Of a DNA stretch of 64,000 bases, positions 14,101 to 26,100 are shown one piece after another (the first letter of the stretch is position 1; every line of letters starts with the position of its first letter). Both the position numbers and the translations under genes were made by a program. Source of the DNA: Loripinus fragilis (taxonomy: Eukaryota; Mollusca; Bivalvia; Lucinida; Lucinidae); contig OZ026531.1 in the NCBI GenBank assembly GCA_964019695.1, positions 10,196,593 to 10,260,592 of the forward strand, read 5' to 3'. The notes under the pieces are model-generated. The model saw only the letters and a program-made list of their open reading frames with translations. It searched no databases and was not told the origin of the DNA.

Positions 14101-17100
14101 CATGTATAAAAATTGACACCGATATATGCAGTATTGTTGATTTTATGAGAAAACATAAATACTGACTAAACTTTTTCTTCTGAGTATATATTGAGGGGTG
14201 ACAGATACATCATAATTTAAAAAAAAAAAGAATGTATTACTCTCTCTGAAGATTCATTTTGTCTTGGCAAACAATTGTTTGTGGCCGTGTTCCTTGGCTG
14301 TACCAGTACTGGCCGGGTGGGTTTATGCTTTTTGTGGTTCTTTGTCCAGGAACTCCCTAAGGCTCAACCGGCAGTGGTTCTGGTTTTAAAGCGTCTCGGA
14401 AGACGGGACAACGGCTTAAAGTCTCATCCGACAGACTGGGAGAAGCCGGGAATCGAACCTGCGACCCACGTGCATCTTGGTCTTCAAATGTGTTCAAAGG
14501 TTTCCAGTCTACAAATTTAGGATCACAAAAAATAATTTCCAAATATTAATGTATTTCTCTCTCTGAAGATCAATTTTGTCTTTGCAAACAGTGGAGAAAC
14601 TAATAAAATGTCCCATTTGGCGGCATTTTATTAGGTTCTTCACTGTTTGCAAAGGTACCTGTTTAGGGGTATCTTGTCTACAAAGAGTAAAAACAATATG
14701 GTCTTAAAAATCTTTCCTATAATGTGTTTTGATTATTTTTATTACAGGAAGAAGAGCTAGTAAAGGCAGCACTTCTCACAGTACAAAGACCAGCACTGGG
14801 TAAGTCATCGTCATCACGATCCTTACCTGATAGAAAATCCTTTGACAGATTTTTTTGTGACGAGGCCAGTATAAGCCCAGGGTTCGCACAGGCTTGAAAA
14901 GTTGAATATTAAGGACTCTCTAGAATCATCATTGAAAATTGAATCTGCCTTGAAAAGTGCTGGAGAATTTCATCTTAGACCTTGAAAAATACTTGAATTT
15001 TAATATTTTATAACAGGCATAGCCCTGCTAATGGCGACCAAGAAGTGTATAAAATTGTTGCGTCTTTATTTAGTGCTAGTCACTGTAGCTGAGCAGGCTG
15101 GTTTGAGCCTTACCTGGTCAAAAACTGACAGATTTTTTTGTGACAAGGCCAATAAACCCAGGGATAGTTAAGTACTTGAATATGAAGGGCTTTCTTGAAA
15201 CTTTCTGCCTTGAAAACTGCTGGAGAATTGAAAAGTACTTGAATTTTATTATTTTCTTACAAGAAAAGTCCTGTTATGGCAACCAAATAATGGTAAAACA
15301 ATTTTATGCTTATTTACACATAACACAGCATTTCTTCTGGGTCTTCATTGTTTACCAAAGAAGGTATTAAGGAGTCACTAGTATTGAAAGGGTTAACATA
15401 GTTTTTTTGAAAACACAATAAGTTGGAAACCTGCAAAATAATTGGATATAAATTGGTGAGCAAGCCTCCAGATAAGGGTGCGTATGTGAAAATTATTTTC
15501 TTCATTTCTCAACCAAAACATATGTTGTGGGTACTCAAAAGAACCGTCTCAATGAGATGGTTCTTTTGAGCACCCAAAACACATGTTTAAATAGATGGAT
15601 AAGAAAATAATTACAATTTTACGCTACTAAGATTTCCTTATCTGGATCTATGGGGAAGGATTGTAATAGGAAAGATTTTAGTCAGTTTTCATAAAAGTAT
15701 ACAGCATGAAAAGGTTTGAGTGCATTTTTTCACTGTTTTACAGATCTAGATCTAGAGCTCCTTATAAAGTTGCTGATGCCCAGCAGAGCACAAGGGCACC
15801 GCGCACTTTGACTGGTGGAACTAGTAGAGCATCGAGGGCAAGTGGGAGGTAAGACACATTTACTGTAAATGTACCGCGGAGCACAGTGGCTCAGTTGAAA
15901 GAGCATTAGACTTAGGGGGATAACTGTTTCAAAGGTTTCAGTTGGTGAGGTATATTGTTGGATATATGATCCGAAATTTAGTTTTAATGTGAAATGTCAT
16001 TTCTGAAAGTCACAGTATGTAAACTGAAATAAACATCCTGTACCCGTTCCTCCTAGCTCACGCCTTATACATTATGAATTACAGCACTCGTGCGTAACCA
16101 GTTGTCGGAAATCGTGATGTGAGAGTGGTTGGTACAGCTGTAATTGGGAGGGCCCACCTATTAAAATTCATTTTTCCATAGATCTAAGTAACTGTTACAG
16201 TTACAACCATGTAATCATGTATACATGTGATTGCCAATTTCACTAAAACCATGCAATCTGGCATTTAAGCTCGTTTTCGACACAGAACGGCTCTGATTGT
16301 GAGCAAGTCGTTTTTTAACAAAGCAAAATGCAAAGGAGGAAACCGTTAAAATCATGGAATAAGACTGAATAAATTAGATTTTCTTACCTTGTTCGAATTT
16401 GTATTGTCTGTATCGCTAACAATATAAATCGAAACGTGTACATGTACCTAAATACACGCATTTTCTGACTACTGGTTATGCACGAGTGCTGTTATTCATG
16501 TTTATAAGGCGTGAGCTAGCGGAGGAACGGTACAGGATGTTTACTTCAGTTTACATACTGTGAAAGTATATCCGACAATTAACCTGTCCAAATGAAAATT
16601 TTGAATATGGTACTTCATTCTAAAGCACTTCTACAGTTTCTTTACAAATTGGAATTTTGCAAGCCACGTATAGCAGCTTGTCATCCAATGAAATGTGACT
16701 TTATTTATGACTTCAAACTATTTCTGACAGTTTATTACAGGATATACTGTCCCATATTTTACATTATCCAATCAGATGTTGCATTACAAAATCAAGTGCA
16801 TAAAAATTGGGATGGAAGGGTTGCAAGTTTGAGATTCATCGATGTCACTGTGTTGTTTCCTTGAGCAAGACACTTTAGCTGCTGCTTAGTACTGGCTCAA
16901 ACGGGCAAGACAGGAAATTATCTTGATTTGGCTTACAAATTGTCTACTGGAACGTAAAGCATCAAAACAAATAAGAAGTGAATTTAACATGAGTGCTTCT
17001 GTATTATCGAGTTTATTAAAGGAGTTGAGAAAAAGAGATTTATTGTGAAGCTCGGACTCTGATTGCAATTTTTGCTATGTTCAACACCAACACAGTGGCA

Positions 17101-20100
17101 GATCCAGAGGGGGTTTGCTTGAACCGCCTTCCCATCCCCCGTTTTTAAATATCCTACGAAATATCCTTTCTCAGTGAGACCAAATTATTTCATTTTCATG
17201 GGATATTTAAGAAAAATTAGATAAAATCGGCAAAGAGAAACCACACACCTTTATACATATGAACTCTTTCCAGAAATCTGGATCTGCCCCTGCAACAAAA
17301 TGATCAAAGAAGGGTATTTTTGAATGTAATGATGAACTGAGATCAAATTCAAGTTGCATTTACTCAAAAAAGTGCTTTTTTTTATCTTTTCATTGGTGGG
17401 TAGAACAGATATATTTTATGGGGTCAATTATACACTGACACCAATTTGACCTGAACAACCATCAGCTGTAATCAAGTCATTTAGATTTCAACAGAAAGGT
17501 TAAATGTTGTAATGTGCAAATGACGACAGTTTATGTATCCTACATTGAGCTATTTCACCAAGACAACCTTATCAATTAATTTTATCTACCCCTAGGCCAT
17601 TAAATGGCATTATATTTTTGGAAAAGTATCAAGGTAGGTAGGTGGTTGTATGGGGTAAATGATATTTTAGACTGATATTTGGTTGTTGGAAGAGGATATT
17701 TGGGCCTTGACGCAAGAAAACCTGTCTTTGGGGTTTCCGACAAAGTGGGATTCAAAACAGCCTGCTCAGCTACAGAGAGTAGCTAGAAAATTGAAATTTC
17801 GCTCGTAGCCAGTCTAGATTATGATACTTTCCAAGAAGCAAAAACAAAGGCACTGATCAGACTGTGCTTATGCGCAGGCTGGTCTGCGCCTTTGTTGTTC
17901 ACAAACCCCGAAGACAGGTTTTCTCCCCTTGATGACCATTTTCGGCTGATGTTTGCTGATAGCACATCTGTAGGTTTTGCTTTAATTTTCTCAACAAAAT
18001 TGATACTTCTTAAATACATTGTTTACAGAAGTGAATCTATCGATAGCTTCTCCGAAAGTGAACATGAAAATGTCATGACAGTCAAAGTTAGGTAAAAGCT
18101 TGCGTCAGTACACCTCAGTATTGTATAGGAATGGCTGTTGTTACTCCATATATAGAGAATACTAGGCGAGTGTCTTTTGATATCAAGTTTACCAGGCAAG
18201 GCTTTGAGAATGCTTGTTGACATCGCAAGGCTTGCCGAGCGATTCAACATGCATTCTCAAAGCCGAGCCTGGTAAACTTGATATCAAAAGACGCGAACCT
18301 GGTATTCTATTTATCAGTTTACCCATTGTTGAACACTCTTCAAACTAGCGATTATGACGTATTTTTTTATTTTTGTGTTGATTCAGCATCATTAACGACG
18401 TCATTCAAAAAGTACAAGGTCATCATGAACTGATAAAGGTAACATGCCGTGAGATAGGAAACCTTTATTAGGTTATGTTGAAATGATTCAGTTAATATGA
18501 GGGGTGACTGATAAGTAGGCATATACTGCTCTATTTTATATATGGGCCTTGATGCGAGAAAATGTGACTTTGTTGCATGCAAACAACAAAGGCACAGACC
18601 AGTCTGAGCATACGCGCAGTCTGATCAGCGCCTTTGTTATTCACTATCTGAAAATTATGGTAGTCAAACTAGCTCAATGTAAAATTTCATGTTCTAGCTA
18701 GTCTCCGTAGCTAAGCAGACTTGTTTCAGAAACCCCGAAGACAGGTTTTCTCACGTTGAGGATCATATGGACCTGACAATAAGATGATGCTTCTTGTTGT
18801 AAATGAAGACCCAGTTTAACTCTTTCCTTGCTAGCTGTGACTTTTGTCATCTGCTGATAACCATTTCAAGCAATTTGGACCCAGAATGTCGGTCCAAACT
18901 GTTTGACACTCTGGTAGTGTTCCTATAAAAGAATATTTTGACAAATGTCAATGAACGACAATAAAAGCATAAAAAATTACCCAGCATGCAAAGAGTTAAA
19001 TGTGCATGCACAGCTGTCAAGTAGAGTTAGAAGTGTAATTTTATATGCCCCCCAGATGGAGGCATATAGTATTCTCACTGTCCGTCTGAGTGTCTGTTCA
19101 TTCATTGTTCATAACACATAGTGTCTGCTGAGCAGACTCTGCTCTATTACATGTACTGCCTGAGTGGAATTGGATATACATGTAACGTGGTGCAAATGCT
19201 CACATTGAGACCATGTGAAGCGACTAAGACACAGACTCATATCTCAAAGGTCAAGGTAACAAACTGGGGTCAAAGGTAAGACAAACATTTTGTCGTGTCC
19301 GGGCTGTAAAACCGTTGGGCATTAATCAATTTTAAAATCATGTGATGGCCCATATATTCTTGCATGTATCATATTTATTCATTATATTCATATATTAGAT
19401 ATATTTGTGCAGACTGTATAGTGCCAGATCAGATTGTGCTTGTATAACTTTTTGCCACCCCATTTTCTGGCTTGAATGCTATAAGCATTTATAGAAACAG
19501 GTACTGTAGTACTATAATAATACAAATGTAGTCCTCACTGTAGTCAATGTTGTCAACTTTGTGTTTAATGCATGAACCATGAGAGGCCCATCATCTAATA
19601 GATTTGTGACATAGATGCAGCGAGCGCTTTGGTATCACATTTTTTTTTCTTGCACACCAGATAAGGTTTGCTGGACTTTCTGCCTCTGTCAACAAAATCA
19701 ACTTATCTCTTTCACCTATGTGAGATAAGAATAGTAGACCCCTGGGACGGATAAGAACATGATGTCATTGTTATGTTAAATTGACGTTATCATGTAAAGT
19801 CACCTCTCAGTAACCTCTGAAAGCATTTTTTTTTAAATAAAAATGCAGAATTGAATGGTGAGCAAGTAAAAGAATCCATTATTTGTGTGAGAGTGGGATA
19901 GAAAAATCTGTCCCTCGGGTCATTCAGCAAGCCTTATTGTACCAAACAGTGATCCTCGGGTCCAATTTTTCTATCCCACCCTCACACTCATGATAGATTT
20001 TTTATCCTTTGGTACTCCCCAAAGGCAATTTGTGGGTATAGATAGAACATTTTACAATGCAGCAGGGTTTATTCAAGGATTCGAAAACCAGGGGGATTTT

Positions 20101-23100
20101 TATAGAATTGTGAGCATTTCACATAAATTTTAATATTTTCTCTTTTTTGTCTATATAAAAATATCCCCACCATCCTTCTTAAAATTATGGGGGATCTTTC
20201 AAAAATATGGGGAATCCCCCAATCTCCTGCCTAGAATAAACCCTGTGCAGCAGTTCTTTTATAACGCTATGTTTGGGTCTATAGGAATGAAAGTGAATTG
20301 TGTTATAAAGGGACAATTTGTGGAGCATAGAGCTCAGTTGGTAGAGCATAATTCTGGGGATTGAATTGTTGCTAGTTAGAGTCTCACCTGTGTTGTATCC
20401 TTGAGTAAGACACTTTATCCACTGCTTAGGACTGATTCAACCCAGGAAGATCCGTCCTGACATGACTGAAAAATTGTTGACTGGGACATTAAGCATAAAA
20501 ACAAAAAACAAAAAAGAGGGACAATTTTACAAAGGATTTATAGAAAAATGGCCATTTTGTGGTCATTTTCTAAAATTCCTATATTAAAATTCCATGGTTA
20601 AAAGATTAGGGAGCCACAACATGACCGTGTTATATCCAAATCAATGTTTTAACAAGGTTTGTAATAAAAGGACTGCACTGTATATGACCTGTTGGTTTTA
20701 GCTCTTATGTAAGTGAATTATTATACTGTTTTAATAAGACATAGCAATACATTTGCAACAGACATAGGAAACCTTACTCTAATGTCAAATAAGACATAAT
20801 TTCTGTGCCCAGGTCAGGTTCACAGAAGACATTTGCAACAGACATAGGAAACAGAATTCTAATGTCAAATAAGACATAGTTTCTGTGCCCAGGTCAGGTC
20901 CACAGAAGACATTTGCAAGAGATGAAGGAAACCATACTCTAATGTCAAATAAGACATAATTTCTGTGCCCAGGTCAGGTTCACAGAAGACATTTGCAAGA
21001 GATGAAGGAAACCGTACTCTAATGTCAAATAAGACATAATTTCTGTGCCCAGGTCAGGTCCACAGAAGACATTTGCAAGAGATGAAGGAAACCGTACTCT
21101 AATGTCAAATAAGACATAATTTCTGTGCCCAGGTCAGGTCCACAGAAATTTGATATTATATGAGGAACGATTGAATGGGGTTGAAGAGAGGGGAAGTTGA
21201 TTCCCTGGTGCTTCTGAATAACTGTTGAAGGATTTTTATCACCCTTGATTAAGAATGAGTACCAACTTTTTGACAAGCATTTAAGTTGGGGGAGGGGGCA
21301 CAGTGTTTGACGAGCACAATATCTAGTTTATAATAGTAGAAGTGTTATTATTTCCACAGTGAAAGTCCAACAAAAGGTTCAAGGACCCACTCTGGTATGA
21401 AAAGGTATGAGAATTGAATGTTGCAAAAATGTTGTATGGTTGTGGGGTCCATTAACAATTTGCCTGCAAATTTCGACTAAATATTATCTGCTCTATTTGG
21501 GCTAGTTCCGATGTTGTCTGCTAGTCTATTTAAAAATCTGGTGCAAACAGTTTTTCCTAGCAGGCGAAGTGTTAATTTTTATAGTCTTGAGTCGGTATTT
21601 GTATGTAACTGTAAATAATTGTATTTGCGTGTACAATAAGCTTTGAGTTCACTGTTGTGAGTGGCTCCCGATACCAGGTCACCAGGCCTAGAGCGACGAC
21701 AGTAAGCAAAACTCAAATTTTAGTCGTGAGTTTTTCAATACCCAAAAAAGCTTAACTCTTTTCTTTATAGCGGTGACTGGTTCTCTGCTGATCACCTTTG
21801 CAAACAGTTTTAATGCAGACCAGCACCGACATAACATCGGTCCTGATACGGATTCAAACCGTTAGACACTCTGTTTGCAAAGGAGATCCGCAGACAACCA
21901 AAGTCACAACTAGGAGGGATGAGTAAGCTAAGATGAGCTATTATGATGGTTCTTCATCTGCTATTCATACACCTTTTCTTTAAACAACATCTCCTGAACC
22001 ACTAGCCCAAATTCAGACTAGCCATCTTCATTAAATGATCAAATGGTTCTGCTCCAATGAACAAAATGGCCATCAGAGCTAAGAATAGAAGGGCTTTAAA
22101 CAATGTAAGAAAGGAAGCAAAGATCAGGAAACGATACAATTAAGCACCACACCTGACCCAGGATACCACATGGGAAAGTAACAAAAATACAATAAACATC
22201 ACCAACAAGAGCCAAGAGGTCAGCCTTTTCCCAACAGGTGACCCCAAGGCAGCAATGAACAGACGAAAAAGCATGAGACACAAAAAACACAAATGATCCA
22301 CAAAAGTAGTACAGCCTTGGAACGGTCAGTAAAAATATTTTACTGGAGGGCTTAAACCGGTTTCATGGCATCAACCTCACCCTTAGTTCAGATGTGGATC
22401 AAGACACATAGATGTCTCCTAATTTGCTGGTCTCAATCCAAGTAAGAAAGGCAGCAAAGATCAGGAATCAATACAGTCAAGTACCACACCTGACCCAGGA
22501 TACCACATGGGAAAGTGACAAAATCACAAGACTATGACGAGTTGCGCTGCACACTTTTGCGATAAGTGCACACTTTTGCGATAAGTGAATCCTGTGTGTT
22601 GGTCAGGTCTATATAGAACAATATTATTTTCTGTTTATAGTGAAATCTCTGAGGAATCTGATGACAGGTAATGCCATCTCAATGTTATTTTGCCTATAGT
22701 CACAGTATAGTGTTGCCATATTTATACTAATAACCATCCCAGAGTTGCTGCTATTTTGGGCCCCTGAAAATTACATGTGTAAACACAAAATTTTGACCTA
22801 AAAATGGCAATTTTTGAGACCATGTAGTAGGGTATTTGACCATATATATCCTGCATAAAGATGGGGGAGCATTTATAAGAAAATGGGAATTTATTAGAAT
22901 AAATATGGTATGTCTTATTGCTAATATAAAAGAGCAATGTCACAACCATATTGGCCCTGTAGTGAGAAAAGCTGATTTTGTTGCATGCGAACAACAAAGG
23001 CTCAGACCAGCCTCCTCATCCACCCAGACTGGTAGCGTCTTTGTTATTCGCTCTCTAAACTTGCAATATGTAAAATTTCATTATTCTACCCTTGCGAAAA

Positions 23101-26100
23101 ATAACCAGCTTTTCTACAGCTTCTGCGCAGCTTTCAAAGCTTCGCAGAAGCTTCGTAAAAGCTAGCGGTATTGGCACCTGCGTATTTAGCTGCAGAAACG
23201 CAGCTTTTACGCAGAGCTGAAGAAAAGCCGGCTTTAACGCAGCTTTAACGAAGAGCTGTAGAAAAGCCGGCTTTTACGCAGCTTTTGCGAAGCTTTAACG
23301 CAGCTTTAGCCTAGACTCACTAAAAGCTGCGTTAAAGCTTCGCAAAAGCTGCGTAAACGCAGCTTTTACGCAGGTGCCAATACCGCTAGCTTTTACGAAG
23401 CTCTAGCGCAGCTTTTACGCAGCTTCTAGTGAAAGCTGCGTTTTACGCAGCTTCAAGTGAAAGCTGTGTAAAAGCTGCGTTTACGCAGTTTTTACGCAGA
23501 TGCCAATACCGCTAGCTTTTACGAAGCTCTAACGCAGCTTTTCTGCAGCTTTTATCAAAAAGCTGCGTAAAAGCTGCGTTTCTGCAGCTTCAAATGAAAG
23601 CTGCGTAAAAGCTGCGTTTCTGCAGCTTCCATCGAAGCTGCGTAAAAGCTGCAGAAACTAATGCTTGATAAATAAACCTGCGTAAAAGCTGCGTATCTGT
23701 CAGAAACCTGCGTCTTTAAAAAGTTCTGGATGTGGCCAAAAAATTGGTCAAAACAAAGGCTTATAAGCATAATTAGTAGTCTAATGACTCCTGGTCTTTA
23801 CTTTATGAATATCATAAATATGCACTGGTCTTGTGTAAATGAGTAAGGCCATGATATGAAAAATACATTGTTCATAACAGTTAAGCCTGTAATGTTAAAC
23901 AGCATCACATGTCCAAATTACCGAAGGTTGAAAAATCATTAGCAACTCTTAGACGTATAATCTGCTCTGTGTCTTTGTAAGTTCGAAATATATTTTCCAA
24001 TGGATCATTGTACCGTAGGAGGTTCAAGGTGTTTCATCATGGCCCGTAATAGCTCAACTAGGTCACTAAGGTGCATCATGTGATTATACTGTCACCTGGC
24101 AGCAGTTCCTTGCACTCTGGTACTTCAAGTTTGACACCTCCCTTACCTTTTATTGGTTGCAACTCAAAGTTTTGCTTTGGTTTGTGGTCACATACAATAG
24201 CTATGGACATGCCGTGAATCTCACTGATGGTCAATTAACCTAGTACATGTACATGTATAACCACACCTGTTTTCCTGTACAAGCTTAGAATAAGGGACTT
24301 AAACCAGTACGCGTGTGCACATACTTTGGCTTATGACAATAGCCCTTCTTGAATCAGCGGGAGGAGAATGACCTGTCCTATGAAAATATTTCATGATCAA
24401 ACACCACCAAAGTATGGATCGAGACGAGGATTGAACTCGCAACCCCTAGATCAGCGATCTGAATCCCTAAAAATTACGCTCTGGGTCCAGCAATTGTTGG
24501 TTGTTTTGATGTTTATGTCCTAGTCAACAGCTATGATCATGTCAATGATGTCGAGGCAGTCAGTTCACTACATTGTAACCACACTTTTTTCCTGGGCAAG
24601 CTTGACTTAAATTGGTCAACCAGTACTTCGTGCAAATACTTTCCCTTATAACTGACAACAACCTTTCATGAATCAGCAGAGGAAAGAGAATGACAGTAGA
24701 ATTTATTTCACAATCAATCTCCACGGAAGTATGGCACCAGGCAGGGGTCGTACTTGCGACCCCTGGACCGCCAGTCAGACTCGCATACTGGGACACACAG
24801 CAGTCGTTAAAATGTCTGGTAACATACTGGGACGCACAGCACAGTCGTTAAAATATCTGGTAGCAGATATGTGTCTGACTGCAGATCCAGAGTTCGCGAG
24901 TTTGATCCCGGCCCGGTCCCATACTTTCAGGGAGATTGCAGATCATGGAATATTAATTTCTACGACCATTCTCTCCCTTCCACTGATTTAAGAAGGGTTT
25001 GTTGTCAGTTTCAAGCTAAAGAGTATGTGCAGGAAGTACTGGTTTGCTAAGCCAAGCTTGCTCAGTAAATAAGGTGTGGTTAGGTTAACTGATCATCCCG
25101 ACATGACCATAGCTGTTGACTGGGACAAAAAGAGCCAAACCAAAAAAAACCAAATACACTATACGACCCAAAGAACATATTTGAACGAAGGGAGTACCAC
25201 TTCATTTCTTGTGAATCCACAGGAAGCAGTCATTACAAAAGATAGTATTGCTACTAGTTCCTCTAAGACGGGATGCACATATGTCGATCCTATAGCCCGC
25301 CTTTGTTTCCATCTTTCAAGCAGACAAGAAGTCTTTCTCCAATTGTTCCCAATGCTAACCTGTCTCAATCTGCATTAGCAGGACCCAAAGACAAATCTAG
25401 CATGTAAGCAAATGATAACAGCATAATAATCTAGCAAATTTTGAGGGATGTTGAAATACCTGCTTACTTTTTTTTTTATAAAAGACAATACTTGTTTCTA
25501 AAAGAACATCTGTAAACATTTAATTTTCTCATAGAAATATAACTCATTGTGCTTATGAATATATTAATGTTACTAATCCTTTATATCATAGCATTAGATA
25601 ACTTACATTGTTGTTTAAGGGAAATATACATGCATACCCCACCCACTGAATCTAGCTTGATTAGAAAATATTTTTTTTTATCCATTTATTAACTAACTAG
25701 TCACACTTTTTTTACACTCACTTTTTCTAGAAACTGGATTTTATTGTGTCCTTCAAAGAAAGCATGTGTAGATTGGTCAGCAGGTGAAGGTTCAATTGTT
25801 GTTTTGGTTTAATCTGTTGTTGTACATCCATATTAGAAATTCAAATTTTTCCAACTAAGGGATAAACTCCAACTACTTGAAATCAACTCCCCAGTGGTGT
25901 ACCACTCCAAATCAAACTCCCCACTGGTTCAGGAACCTTTAAAAACTATTTCTACTGAAAGGAAGTTGCCACTGTTGGGGAGTTTGACTCCAAATAGATT
26001 ACACCCTTTAGAAATCTGTATTTTAGCTGCAATGCTGAATATATGTTTACCAGGTAGGTAGGTAGGTAGGTAGGTGGGTGGGTGGGAAGGTTGGGTAGGT

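Larger units (their letters stand above)
15879..16925 (+). mobile_element. SINE family 1 copy split by a nested insertion
   Basis: SINE head CGGAGCACAGTGGCTCAG with TTAGACTTAG at 15879-15921; the rest of the SINE (AAGGGTTGCAAGTTTGAG to GGCAAGACAGG) resumes at about 16815. The 890 bases between are a family F element, which itself contains a further element. Confidence 0.8.

Noticed and set aside
14380..14480. Segment with GGGAATCGAACCTGCGACC
   Set aside because: A tRNA-like reverse B box only; remnant of a repeat, no complete tRNA.
24560..25378. Several frames of 70-107 codons
   Set aside because: They overlap tRNA-derived SINE copies on both strands.
25735..25792. Possible exon after CTTTTTCTAG with GCAG|GTGAAG donor
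   Set aside because: It would leave in phase 1 and break the phase 2-2 chain; composition is also unlike the neighbours.
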